This document shows positions 1-7,803 of a stretch of DNA of 26,486 nt, piece after piece (within the stretch, counting starts at the first letter, position 1; each line of letters begins with the position of its first letter). Below the pieces are notes generated by a model. The model was not told where the DNA came from, searched no databases, and saw nothing but the letters and a program-made list of their open reading frames with translations. The position numbers and the translations under genes are program-made. Origin of the DNA: a virus; IMG/VR virus record IMGVR_UViG_3300031673_000408, positions 1 through 26,486 of that record; one strand, given 5' to 3'.

Positions 1-1031
1 ATGAGGGTTTCTTGAACTTCGATGACAGTGTCAATGGTGTTGTCCTCATCGAAGAGATCATGCTCGACCTCAGGGTCATTCGCTTCGGTCTCACGTAGCA
101 CCGATTCTTCAATCTCGGACAGGTCAACGACGAGGTCCATCCCCGGTGCCCGGACAAATTGCTGCACGAAGGAGTAATCCTCGATGGGGAAGTTCTCAAA
201 GACCGCTTGGTTGCAGAGGTCAAACGGCCAGAGCGGACCCATGTCGAATTTGCTCTCCCGCCAGTCGGTGTGCTGACTCATACGGTCGGGGTCTAAACGC
301 TGCGTAGCCGCCGCACAGAGTCGTTTCAGCTTGATGTTGGTGATGACCTGTTCCCAGGTGTAAGGCTGCATGTGCGTCGCCCCCCGGAAGGGAACTTCGA
401 GATCGGTCGGGGGCTGGGCTTGGATAAGCTTCTCGGGGATTTTGCCGGCCCAGTATTTCCAAGACCCCTTGGAGAAACGAACAGTCAGGGCGTTGACCAT
501 CTCCACGTGGATGCCGTCACCGTTACGCTTGGGCTCACCCCAACAACCGTCCTCAATCTTTACCAAGTAAAACGGCGTGCCGTCAGGGAAGATCACAAAG
601 TGCGTGGAAGCCCCCGCGAGGCCCGTCCAGGTGACGATGAACTTATCGCCCTTCTCCTTGACGGTCCCCTGGCGATGCCGGGCATACGCGTTGGCCGCAG
701 CTTTAGAGGCTAACTTGCGCGCATGTTTACGCGGCGCCGAGGAGAACCACATCAGGGTGCCCCACCCGTTAATGCCAGCGGTCGCGTGGTCCACCCACCA
801 CAGGTTCTGGCCCTTGCTGAGGCGCCCCGGGTAGCACTGCTTGGTGGGGAAGTACTTCGCCACCGCGGGGTTGTGCTCCAGGATGTCCAGGTGTGACCGC
901 TGCCACAGCAGTTCCAACATCTCCTTGGCGATGACCGGGGAGATCGCCGTCTCACCTACAGCTTGCCAGAGCGGCGTGTACTGCGCACGAATCACATCCG
1001 CGTTCTTTTTTAGATCACCCATGAAGCTCAT
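1..1031 (-). CDS. N-acetylmuramoyl-L-alanine amidase (endolysin-like), C-terminus cut by window edge
   Basis: The frame is open from an ATG at 1031 to the left edge, giving 343 codons with no stop. The protein resembles the Amidase_2 zinc-amidase fold, which cleaves the bond between N-acetylmuramic acid and L-alanine in peptidoglycan. Visible blocks are WWVDHATAG (about residues 78-86, first zinc His near 82), ASTHFVIFPDGTPFYLV (about 141-157), GIHVEMVNA (about 173-181) and QHTDWRESKFDMGP (about 253-266), which matches the GHxD..DPG-type block carrying the second His and the Asp/Cys zinc ligand. About 75 residues precede the catalytic domain and an acidic stretch follows it. The start is supported by AGGAGAC, whose first bases overlap the TAG stop of the upstream nuclease gene, so translation is probably coupled. 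No signal peptide is seen, so export would need a holin. The zinc-ligand assignment is by motif only. Confidence 0.8.
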   Translation of the reverse strand, partial: MSFMGDLKKNADVIRAQYTPLWQAVGETAISPVIAKEMLELLWQRSHLDILEHNPAVAKYFPTKQCYPGRLSKGQNLWWVDHATAGINGWGTLMWFSSAPRKHARKLASKAAANAYARHRQGTVKEKGDKFIVTWTGLAGASTHFVIFPDGTPFYLVKIEDGCWGEPKRNGDGIHVEMVNALTVRFSKGSWKYWAGKIPEKLIQAQPPTDLEVPFRGATHMQPYTWEQVITNIKLKRLCAAATQRLDPDRMSQHTDWRESKFDMGPLWPFDLCNQAVFENFPIEDYSFVQQFVRAPGMDLVVDLSEIEESVLRETEANDPEVEHDLFDEDNTIDTVIEVQETL

Positions 1032-1039
1032 GTCGTCTC

Positions 1040-1978
1040 CTAGACTTTCTTGCCGCGGCACAACCCAAAAAATCCACACCATTTGAGGCTGCAGCACCAC
1101 TCCGAGGGGTTACACGGCGGGAAGACCCCCGCCGAGATAGCTCTGGCAACGCCCTTGACCACGTACTTCAGCCACGCATGGTCCGACGCCTGGCGGATAG
1201 AGCTCATCTGCTTCAGCTTCGGGACCTTCTGGTTAAGCAGCTGGTCGAAACGCACAGACGGAATCTTCTCCGCATAAGAGTACAACGTCAACTGTAAAGC
1301 GTTGTCGACGTCCGCCTGTGACAGCGACTTGGCTTTGGTTTTGAAGTCGATGACGGACGTGCGCATGACCGCAGGGATCTCTTTACCCTGGTCCTGGAAC
1401 AGCTTCAGCTCTTCAGCGGACACGAGGCTCGTATCGTTCGTGTCGATCAAGTCGATGAATCCCAGGACCGGAATCCCCTCGATGTCCACGGTGAACTCCT
1501 TCTCGATACCGCGGACCTGCTCCTTCCCTTCGCCGATCACTTGGGGTTTGACCTGCGGCGCAATCTTCTGGTTGTAGAGGCTCACTAAGCGCACCCCGAC
1601 GTCCTTGATGGCCCCGGGGGTGGTCTCTTCTTTTTCCCAGTCGGCCTTCGGGATGTTCGGAACCCCCTTGTCGAAAGAAGCGGAGAAAGCGTCCATCACA
1701 AACTCGTTAGAGGCCGGAGCCCCACTGTCTACGATGTGGTGGTGGGTGAACTCCAAGGCGGCGTGCGCCCCGGTGCCGAGAATCATGGCGATGCCCGGAG
1801 GCCGCTTCTCGTCGCGCACGTAGCGGAAGTAGTATTGCCGCGGGCAGCGCAGGTACATCTCCACCTGCGAGTTGCTGAGGCGCTTCTTGGGGAGGTTGTA
1901 CGTCGAAGGTTTGAACTTGTCTGCCGCCTCCAGTTGAGCGGGGGTCGGGGTGAAATCTTCTACTCCTCGTTTGGCCAT
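1040..1978 (-). CDS. PD-(D/E)XK nuclease with Fe-S-type cysteines (RecB/AddB/Cas4-like)
   Basis: 312 residues. The N-terminal block LSNSQVEMYLRCPRQYYFRY (34-53) is typical of the RecB-like nuclease family. It is followed by GTGAHAALE (His72), GFIDLID with Asp176, VIDFKTK with Asp211 and Lys213, and the QLTLYSY motif (Gln229 to Tyr233). Together these form a complete PD-(D/E)XK active site. Cys45 plus the C-terminal cysteines (Cys289, Cys295/296, Cys301, Cys307) match the one-plus-three arrangement that binds a 4Fe-4S cluster in AddB and Cas4 nucleases. It probably trims or cuts DNA during phage recombination, repair or replication. It lies 5 bases downstream of a small CxxC gene and is in the same operon as a SNF2 helicase, which supports a helicase-nuclease pairing. 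Family membership is clear; the substrate (5' or 3' ends) cannot be told. Confidence 0.88.
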   Translation of the reverse strand: MAKRGVEDFTPTPAQLEAADKFKPSTYNLPKKRLSNSQVEMYLRCPRQYYFRYVRDEKRPPGIAMILGTGAHAALEFTHHHIVDSGAPASNEFVMDAFSASFDKGVPNIPKADWEKEETTPGAIKDVGVRLVSLYNQKIAPQVKPQVIGEGKEQVRGIEKEFTVDIEGIPVLGFIDLIDTNDTSLVSAEELKLFQDQGKEIPAVMRTSVIDFKTKAKSLSQADVDNALQLTLYSYAEKIPSVRFDQLLNQKVPKLKQMSSIRQASDHAWLKYVVKGVARAISAGVFPPCNPSEWCCSLKWCGFFGLCRGKKV

Positions 1979-1983
1979 CAGGG

Positions 1984-2496
1984 TTACCTCGGGGGCTTGG
2001 TGGATTCGCCGGGCAGACTCGTCGAGAAGCGCTGCCGTTTGCGTTTGTTGGTTTCTTGTATCTCGATACGTCGACTCTGCGCCGTTAACGCTGCCATCGA
2101 CGCCGCGGAATCATCATCACCATCACCGTCAGTAGCTGTCCTGGCCCCCGTGGGCGGCAACGTTGATTCACCCAGCTCTTCATCAATGGACACGAGCTCG
2201 GGGCGACCCTGCGCTTCCGGCATCTCATCCCCATCATCTGCGACGAAGTCGGAGGTGGGCTCGGGGATCACCGACGGCACTGTCGTCTCAGCGAGGTGAC
2301 TGTTGCAGAGCGGGCACTGCTCCAAGAGCGGCGCGGCCTCACACATCACCTCAACGCTGTACTCCACCTCCGCGCCCTTGGTGTGCTTACGCTTCTTGAA
2401 CTGGATGGCATCGACGGGCTTCATGCCTTGCACCGCCAGGAGCTTGCGAATGTAGGCGATGAGATCGTGGTGCTCAAACGTGATGTTGATCTTCAT
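1984..2496 (-). CDS. Hypothetical protein with a CxxC knuckle and acidic tail
   Basis: 170 residues from the ATG at 2496. This start is chosen because its ATGA overlaps the TGA stop of the helicase gene and a GAGG lies about 8 bases upstream; a longer frame to 2550 would add 18 unlikely residues. The first 60 residues look folded, beginning MKINITFEHHDLIAYIRKLL, with a basic patch FKKRKHTKG (33-41). A single CPLC (61-64) could be half of a zinc site. The rest is low-complexity: an acidic segment (DGDGDDD) and then a basic end. It sits between the helicase and the Fe-S nuclease, so an accessory role in that unit is plausible but inferred. No family was recognised. Confidence 0.7.
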   Translation of the reverse strand: MKINITFEHHDLIAYIRKLLAVQGMKPVDAIQFKKRKHTKGAEVEYSVEVMCEAAPLLEQCPLCNSHLAETTVPSVIPEPTSDFVADDGDEMPEAQGRPELVSIDEELGESTLPPTGARTATDGDGDDDSAASMAALTAQSRRIEIQETNKRKRQRFSTSLPGESTKPPR

Positions 2497-5435
2497 GAAA
2501 TAATCCTCGCTTTGGTGATGGCCCGCGTGACTCGGCGCTCGTGAATACACTCATCATCGAAGAGCGTCACACCTTGTACCGCGCACTCCTCGTGCTTAGC
2601 ACATCGCGCGCAGGCCAGGGCACACGTAATTGTCTGTGCCACCGTTTGTTTGAGGGTGAGGGCTCGCGCGATGTTCTCGTCCACCGTCCCCCCGCCGAGG
2701 AGACGGTAGATAACGGTGTCGCGCTCTTGACCCACACGGTAGTTGCGGTCCTTGGACTGCTCGTAGTCGCCCAGCTTCCACGGGAGGGAGTAGTAGATCA
2801 TGTAGTTGGCGGCGTTCAGGGTGATACCCACGCCCGTCGAGACCTGCCCGAGGTAGACGCGGCACGTCGGTTCGGCGTTGAAACGGTCGGCCAGCGTCTG
2901 CACCTTCCCCGTCACGCTCCCGTCCACCCGCACGTAGCCGATCTTCGCCGCTTTTAGGGCGTCTTCGATCAACGCGAGTTCAGGGAGGTACTGTGCCCAG
3001 ATGATGCACTTGTTAGTGGGCTCAGAGAGAATCGCTTCGAGCTGCTCCAAGAGCACCTCTAGCTTGCCGTTAGGGGTGAAGCGTTCGACCGCCGGGGGAC
3101 GCGGCTTCTTATCGACGTGACACGCGCGAGTGTAGGGCTTGATGTCCTCCATGACACAGTCGCGCAGGTGCTCACAGGTGTCGCAGAGGTCAGCGGCCTC
3201 CGTCTTGTAAACGAACCCACAGCTTATCTGGATGAGTTTGTTGAGCAGCACGGCCGCGTTGGGCACATCCACCGTCCCCGCCTCGGTCAAGAGCGTGGTG
3301 ATCTGCTCGTAGAGATCGTGGTACTCCTCCGAGAGAATCAAGGTGTTGTAGAACTGACGCTGCTTCTTCGCGAGGGTGACCGGAACGTCGTGCACCAAAC
3401 GCTTGGGCAGGTCGAGACACTCTTCTTTGGTCCGCCGCAGCGCTATCAGGTTGACCCGGTCGTTGAGCACGTCGAGGTTCTTGTAACCCAGCAGGATGTG
3501 CTTGTTGTGCGGCGCGAATGCACAGAACGTTTTCTGGTAGGTCCAGAAACTTTCGGATGCGAACGCGGGGGCGAGGAAGCGCAGCTGCGAGTACATGTCC
3601 CGGGGATCTCCCAGCGACGGGGTCCCGGACATAATGATGCGCCGACCAGCGCGTTGACTCAAAGCCAGCGTCATCTCCGTACGCGCACTTTGATGGCCTT
3701 TGATGTAGTGACTCTCATCGGCCACGATGGCGTTGTAAGGGACCTCTTGAATGATGTCATCGATCCAATTCCGGGTCGTATCGTAGGAGATGACCGTCCC
3801 AGCGTAGTCCTTCGCCTCGCGAAGTTGCTTCAACTTATTCTTCTTCGTCAGCGCATCGACGATGCGATACTCCTGGTCGATACCATGGACCTGGAGCTCT
3901 TTTGCCCACACCGGCATGACGACTTTGGGGCACAAGATGAGCGGCCGACAGCCCAGGGCGCGCTGCCAGTCGATGACGATCTTCGTGTTGTGCGTCACCA
4001 CACAATCAGACGTCAGAAAACACTCGTCAGGGGAGTCAACCGAGATACAAACCGTTGATCCGACCCCAGCGTCCTCTATCGTACAAATGCGACGATTCAA
4101 CCCTCGGGTCGGCGCGCGGTACCGCGTAGCTTTACGTGGTAGCAGGAAAGGGTTATACCCCGGAGGAAGCGTAAATGTTACACGCCACGCCGTCTGGCCA
4201 CTACGACGCTCACCTCGGTAGGTGTAGCTCGTTTCTTTACTGCGCATCCTGGCGGTGCCGCCCAGAGATTCAACGATGAAGACCACAGCTTCAGACAGCT
4301 TTTTCGAAACGCTCACGAACTCCGGCACCTCCCCGCTGTACCCATCGGTATCCATTAGTCCCTGCAGCAGCGCGAGGCGATGTTCGAGAGCGTTGAACAG
4401 GTAGAGGTCGGGTACGTGCTTATCGGCAGCCCGTGCCCCCCACACCCCTAACTTCTGTAGAATCGGTACCAGAGGATTCGAGTTCCAACGGGTCGTTCGT
4501 GGCCCGTGCAGCGTACCCTTACCGCAGATATGCCACACAGGGCAGGGATTCCCCGCGTACACACTGCGGTGAATGCGCACATTAGACGGCAGACGCGCCT
4601 TAACTTTTCTGCCGATCCAGTCGTCTTTCGAGCTGAAAGACGGCACTTGCCCGCGCCCCAGATAGCCGTCCCCGAGGAGCACGCCTAGCACGTACGCGTC
4701 GAGAGGGACGGCGCGTTTTGAGAACTGCACAGGTGCAGTCATCGGAATACTGTACGTGTAACGCTGCCAGTTTTTATTGGGGCCATACGGTTTGCCGTAG
4801 GTCAGTGAACCCTCCGCCAGGTCTCGCGTCGCCAGTACTTGCGCGGGGCGCCCATGGCTCTTTACGACCCACAAATGTGCGTCATCGCATGTCACCGCCG
4901 TACGATCCGTAAAACATACGCGATTCAAATGCTGATCGCCTTGTGGGTAGACCCCCGTCACACGGTGTGGCTTGCCGTCACCGCCAAAGACACGGTCGCC
5001 GACGTGGAGGGATCCAACAGACCGCCAACCCCGCGGCGTTAACACCGGGGCCTCCAAAGGCAAGCCCTTTCCCAGACCGCACGAGTAGAAGAGCGCACAC
5101 CGGTGAAAGTACAGGGCGTGGACGAGGCCCTCAAGCTGGTGCGCGTAAGGCTGCGTCTTGAAGGTGAAGCCTGCGGGCAGCTCCTGGTTCTTGATACGCT
5201 GCGCAAAAGCGTCGAGCTGTGTGACTGCGGTCTGGGCCGAGGGGGACAACTGGAAAGGGATCTTGAGCGCCCGCAGGTCCTGCAACACGATGGTGTACAC
5301 GGGGTAGAACGCGGGGTACACCCACGCCCCCGCCCGGAGTAGCGTCGCCCCGTAGACTTTCGAGAGGATGACTTCGAAACCCCCGATCACAAAAACCGGA
5401 GTCCCATTTAAGGTGGTAACTTTGACTTCGTGCAT
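2493..5435 (-). CDS. SNF2-family helicase/ATPase precursor containing an intein
   Basis: 980-residue precursor, about 620 residues after intein removal. SF2/SNF2 motifs appear in order: motif I CGLGK|T (Gly120-Lys123, then Thr484 after the intein), DESH (573-576), SGTP (603-606), LRRTKEECL (666-674), helicase-C motifs starting IIWAQ (811), and QSKDRNYRVGQ (893-903), the motif VI form typical of SNF2 proteins. The enzyme would translocate on double-stranded DNA using ATP. Two extra cysteine groups stand out: Cys751, 754, 760 and 772 inside the second half, and Cys938, 942, 945, 951 and 963 at the C-terminus, suggesting zinc or Fe-S sites. It is the first gene of a minus-strand operon; GGGAGA lies just upstream of the ATG. 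ATP binding is impossible until splicing restores the Walker A lysine-threonine junction. Confidence 0.9.
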   Translation of the reverse strand: MHEVKVTTLNGTPVFVIGGFEVILSKVYGATLLRAGAWVYPAFYPVYTIVLQDLRALKIPFQLSPSAQTAVTQLDAFAQRIKNQELPAGFTFKTQPYAHQLEGLVHALYFHRCALFYSCGLGKGLPLEAPVLTPRGWRSVGSLHVGDRVFGGDGKPHRVTGVYPQGDQHLNRVCFTDRTAVTCDDAHLWVVKSHGRPAQVLATRDLAEGSLTYGKPYGPNKNWQRYTYSIPMTAPVQFSKRAVPLDAYVLGVLLGDGYLGRGQVPSFSSKDDWIGRKVKARLPSNVRIHRSVYAGNPCPVWHICGKGTLHGPRTTRWNSNPLVPILQKLGVWGARAADKHVPDLYLFNALEHRLALLQGLMDTDGYSGEVPEFVSVSKKLSEAVVFIVESLGGTARMRSKETSYTYRGERRSGQTAWRVTFTLPPGYNPFLLPRKATRYRAPTRGLNRRICTIEDAGVGSTVCISVDSPDECFLTSDCVVTHNTKIVIDWQRALGCRPLILCPKVVMPVWAKELQVHGIDQEYRIVDALTKKNKLKQLREAKDYAGTVISYDTTRNWIDDIIQEVPYNAIVADESHYIKGHQSARTEMTLALSQRAGRRIIMSGTPSLGDPRDMYSQLRFLAPAFASESFWTYQKTFCAFAPHNKHILLGYKNLDVLNDRVNLIALRRTKEECLDLPKRLVHDVPVTLAKKQRQFYNTLILSEEYHDLYEQITTLLTEAGTVDVPNAAVLLNKLIQISCGFVYKTEAADLCDTCEHLRDCVMEDIKPYTRACHVDKKPRPPAVERFTPNGKLEVLLEQLEAILSEPTNKCIIWAQYLPELALIEDALKAAKIGYVRVDGSVTGKVQTLADRFNAEPTCRVYLGQVSTGVGITLNAANYMIYYSLPWKLGDYEQSKDRNYRVGQERDTVIYRLLGGGTVDENIARALTLKQTVAQTITCALACARCAKHEECAVQGVTLFDDECIHERRVTRAITKARIIS
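3987..5066 (-). mobile_element. Intein in helicase Walker A, class 3 type, with LAGLIDADG endonuclease
   Basis: 360 residues (helicase residues 124-483), inserted exactly between Lys and Thr of GLGKT. Block A reads LPLEAPVLTPRGW, and the first residue is Gly rather than Cys or Ser. The C-terminal junction is VVTHN followed by Thr484. The WCT signature of class 3 inteins is present: Trp189 in block B (DDAHLW), Cys463 in block F (VCISVDSPD) and Thr481 in block G (THN). In that class, block-F Cys replaces the missing N-terminal nucleophile. A homing-endonuclease domain is present, with motifs VLGVLLGDGYL (Asp256) and LLQGLMDTDGY (Asp364), both catalytic Asp residues retained. Class 3 inteins are known in SNF2 proteins (Deinococcus) and in phage helicases, so the location fits. 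Boundaries come from restoring the GLGKT motif. Confidence 0.88.
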
Positions 5436-5450
5436 GTTTATCTCCCCGAC

Positions 5451-5479
5451 ACACTACTCAACTTGCCAAGTAGCGTCAA
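5451..5479 (-). promoter_or_regulatory. Candidate sigma70-like promoter of the helicase operon
   Basis: Reading the minus strand, TTGACG (5479-5474) and TAGTGT (5456-5451) are 17 bases apart. The -35 matches consensus in 5 of 6 positions and the -10 only in 3 of 6. The ATG of the helicase gene lies 15 bases beyond the -10, leaving a very short leader that holds GGGAGA. Sequence inspection only. Confidence 0.35.
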
Positions 5480-5510
5480 GCAATCTCCAGGGGCGAGCCC
5501 GGAAAACGAA

Positions 5511-5523
5511 TTTACTCAGTAAA
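5511..5523. promoter_or_regulatory. Palindrome in the divergent intergenic region (possible operator)
   Basis: TTTACTCAGTAAA is a perfect inverted repeat with a one-base centre. It lies between the divergently transcribed helicase operon and portal gene, upstream of both candidate promoters. A symmetric site here could bind a dimeric repressor controlling the switch between the two units. No second copy was noticed in the window, so this is only suggestive. The rest of 5436-5597 holds candidate promoters and ribosome-binding sites but no gene. Confidence 0.3.
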
Positions 5524-5539
5524 CTAGGCCCCTAAGCGC

Positions 5540-5568
5540 TTGCGTTCATGTAGGCCGTGGCTTATCTT
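5540..5568 (+). promoter_or_regulatory. Weak candidate promoter upstream of the portal gene
   Basis: TTGCGT (5540-5545) and TATCTT (5563-5568) are separated by 17 bases and lie 30 bases before the portal ATG, which has AGGAGA in front of it. The hexamers match consensus only in 3 and 4 of 6 positions. The geometry is the same as the better candidates upstream of other plus-strand genes. Confidence 0.25.
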
Positions 5569-5597
5569 GATGTAGCGGTTAACCGCAGGAGACCCCG

Positions 5598-7313
5598 ATG
5601 TCCATCGACGATCCGTCTGTCCAAGACGTAGAGAGTTTGTACCGACACAACAGCGCTCATCCTAACCCCATGTTCGACTTCCTCACGGGCTTCGTGCCCC
5701 GCCGGTTACGCGACCTCTTCATCTGGATGGAGTACCTCTACTACAACTGCGCGCAGGTTTTCGCCGCCCTCAAGAAGTTCTCTGAGTACCCCATCACCGA
5801 AATCTCATACAAGACCACCAACCAGAATCTCAAGAAGCGCATCAAGACGCTCCTGGAGAAAACACTCAGGGTGAAGAGCACCCTCATCCTGGCCGGACGA
5901 GACCGGTGGGTCTACGGCAACGCCTTCCTCTCCCTCTACCAACCCTTCGCTCGCTTCTTGAAGTGCCCCCGCTGCGGCAAGATGGTCAACATCGAGCACG
6001 TCAACTATCGCTTCAGGTTCCAGAAGATGCAATTTGAGTACACCTGTCGCAAGTGCAAAAACCACGTCGCGGGCAAGGTCATTGACCGTAAGCTCACCGA
6101 CCCCAACCGCATCAACATCATTCGCTGGGACCCGAAGCAGATGGACATCGACTACAACCCCCTCACGGGTCAGTCGATCTACTACTACTCCATCCCCGCG
6201 GACATCAAGACGCGCCTGCGCCAGGGCAACAAACACCTCCTCAACTCGCTCCCGCTGCCCTTCATCAAGGCGGCCCGGGACAACAAGCTCTTCCGTTTTG
6301 CCGACGACTACATCTACCACATGAAGGTTGAAGCCCCGGCCGGCATCAATCAACAGTGGGGCTTCCCACCCCTCACCAGCGCCATGAAGCTCTTCTTCTA
6401 TGTCGCGGTCCTGCGAAAAGCTAACGAGGCCATCGCCCTCGATCATCTGGTGCCCTTCCGCATCGCCTCACCACGTCAAACCTCGGCGAACGCCGACCCG
6501 ATCCAAACCATCTCGCTCGCGACTTTCTTCGAGCAGTTCAAGGGGAACGTTCGTCGTTGGCGCCGCGACCCGCTGAACATCATGACGTCACCCATCCCCA
6601 TCGAACTGTCGCAGATGGGCGGCAATGGCCGCGCGATGCTCACGCTGGGGGAGGTCAAAGAAGCCGAGGACGGCATCATCGCCTCAATGGGGATCCCCCG
6701 CGAGTTCATCTACGGAGGGCTCTCCTTCACCGGCTCCGCCATCACGCTGCGCATGCTGGAAAACCAGCTCCTCACCTACACCTCCGAGCTGAATGAACTC
6801 CTGCAGTGGATCACTGACCGCGCTTGCCGCATCCTGGGCTGGGCCACGTGCGAGGTTGAACTGACTGAGTTCAAGCTCATCGACGATGTTCAGCAGAAGC
6901 AACTCCTCCTCCAGCTCAACCAGCAGAGTCAGCTCATCTCCAACACCACCATCGCCGAGCTCAACGACTTTGACCTCACCGAAGAGCGCGAGCGACGCAT
7001 GCAAGAAGCGCTGGACGAGGTGCGCTTCAATCAGGAACTCCAGACGCGCGTCCAGAAGCTTCAAATGTCGCTCGCGCAGCAAACGCAACAGCAAGCCATG
7101 ATGGGCGGCATGAGCTATGACCAGCAGCAGGTCATCTCCCAGGCCGACATGATCGTCGAACAGCTCATAGGCCTCGACGCCGGCATGCGCAAAAGCCAGC
7201 TCCACTCCTTGCAAGTCGAGGATATGGTGATGTACGCCGTCGTCATTCAGCGCCTTGAAGAACGTCAGAATGCCATTGCACAGCAAAGCAAATCACAACA
7301 AGCTGCGGGGTAG
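5598..7313 (+). CDS. Portal protein with embedded zinc ribbon
   Basis: 571 residues. The fold-level pattern is that of large-phage portal (head-tail connector) proteins, which form the dodecameric ring through which DNA enters the capsid. Support includes an early hydrophobic/aromatic region, a central stretch starting IRWDPKQMDIDYNPLTG, the segment EAEDGIIASMGIPREFIYGG (about 353-372), which is characteristic of portal proteins, and a Gln-rich helical C-terminus (about 430-571) matching the crown or barrel. Unusually, CPRCGK (Cys123, 126) and CRKCKNH (Cys150, 153) form a clear zinc ribbon inside the N-terminal half. The start is fixed by AGGAGA seven bases before the ATG. An unknown gene begins 2 bases after the stop. 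No terminase gene is visible next to it. Portal assignment is by motif and composition, with no homology search done. Confidence 0.78.
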   Translation: MSIDDPSVQDVESLYRHNSAHPNPMFDFLTGFVPRRLRDLFIWMEYLYYNCAQVFAALKKFSEYPITEISYKTTNQNLKKRIKTLLEKTLRVKSTLILAGRDRWVYGNAFLSLYQPFARFLKCPRCGKMVNIEHVNYRFRFQKMQFEYTCRKCKNHVAGKVIDRKLTDPNRINIIRWDPKQMDIDYNPLTGQSIYYYSIPADIKTRLRQGNKHLLNSLPLPFIKAARDNKLFRFADDYIYHMKVEAPAGINQQWGFPPLTSAMKLFFYVAVLRKANEAIALDHLVPFRIASPRQTSANADPIQTISLATFFEQFKGNVRRWRRDPLNIMTSPIPIELSQMGGNGRAMLTLGEVKEAEDGIIASMGIPREFIYGGLSFTGSAITLRMLENQLLTYTSELNELLQWITDRACRILGWATCEVELTEFKLIDDVQQKQLLLQLNQQSQLISNTTIAELNDFDLTEERERRMQEALDEVRFNQELQTRVQKLQMSLAQQTQQQAMMGGMSYDQQQVISQADMIVEQLIGLDAGMRKSQLHSLQVEDMVMYAVVIQRLEERQNAIAQQSKSQQAAG

Positions 7314-7315
7314 TC

Positions 7316-7741
7316 ATGGGTAAAGGCAACGACTCAGAAAGCATCGCTTCCACCATCACGCGCGCCTCAGAGCTGCCCGACGATACTGGCGGCGCGAGCC
7401 CAATTCTCCCCAACCTCTTCGGTAGCAACTTCCCCATCCCGCCTGGCGATGAGATTGTGGAAAACATCCCACAAACCCAACGTCATGATGAGCAAATCCC
7501 GGGAGTCCCTAAGTTTCACTTGGAAGCGCACGTGTGTCGTTTCGTCATTGGCGAAGACACCGACGACTCAGCAGCGTACGAGAAGCTGCTCAACGAGATG
7601 CTCACCGGCAAATCCATCCCCCGCTGGGAAGAAAAAGCCACCCTCCGTGACGGCACGTTCATCGTGACCGTCTGCTACTTCACCAAAAAAGACTCCGAAC
7701 CGAAAAAGAAAACAACACCCCTCTACGATATGAAATCGTAG
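7316..7741 (+). CDS. Hypothetical protein following the portal gene
   Basis: 141 residues, starting 2 bases after the portal stop with a GGGG just upstream, so probably translationally linked to it. The N-terminal 65 residues are polar and Pro/Gly-rich, probably disordered. The C-terminal half (about 66-127), starting PKFHLEAHVCRFVIGEDTDD, looks like a small alpha/beta domain. The end is lysine-rich. No family is recognised. Its stop codon lies inside the hairpin at 7717-7747. A virion or packaging accessory role is suggested only by its place next to the portal. Confidence 0.65.
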   Translation: MGKGNDSESIASTITRASELPDDTGGASPILPNLFGSNFPIPPGDEIVENIPQTQRHDEQIPGVPKFHLEAHVCRFVIGEDTDDSAAYEKLLNEMLTGKSIPRWEEKATLRDGTFIVTVCYFTKKDSEPKKKTTPLYDMKS

Positions 7742-7747
7742 AGGGGT
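7702..7747 (-). terminator. Strong intrinsic terminator between convergent genes
   Basis: Positions 7717-7729 and 7735-7747 form a perfect 13-bp stem (ACCCCTCTACGAT with its complement) around a 5-base loop. On the minus strand the stem is followed by TGTTGTTTTCTTTTT, a proper U-rich tract, so it should end the minus-strand unit that begins at 8423. On the plus strand the stem overlaps the stop codon of the gene ending at 7741 and lacks a clear U run, so plus-strand termination is less certain. Confidence 0.8.
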
Positions 7748-7761
7748 TAGAGGCGTCGAGC

Positions 7762-7803
7762 CTAGAGCAGTACTGCCAAGACAATCAGTGCTGAAATAGT
7801 CAT
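7762..7803 (-). CDS. Possible 13-residue hydrophobic peptide
   Basis: A 13-codon frame, MTISALIVLAVLL, starts at 7803. Its ATG overlaps the TGA stop of the 207-residue gene (ATGA), and AAAGGGA sits about 8 bases upstream. It ends 14 bases before the terminator stem. Almost all residues are hydrophobic, though the run is shorter than a normal membrane helix. It could be a micropeptide or chance; the coupling and ribosome-binding site are the only support. Confidence 0.3.
   Translation of the reverse strand: MTISALIVLAVLL

Noticed and set aside
3117-4058. 313-residue open frame on the plus strand
   Set aside because: Lies entirely antisense to the SNF2 helicase, whose motifs are unmistakable.
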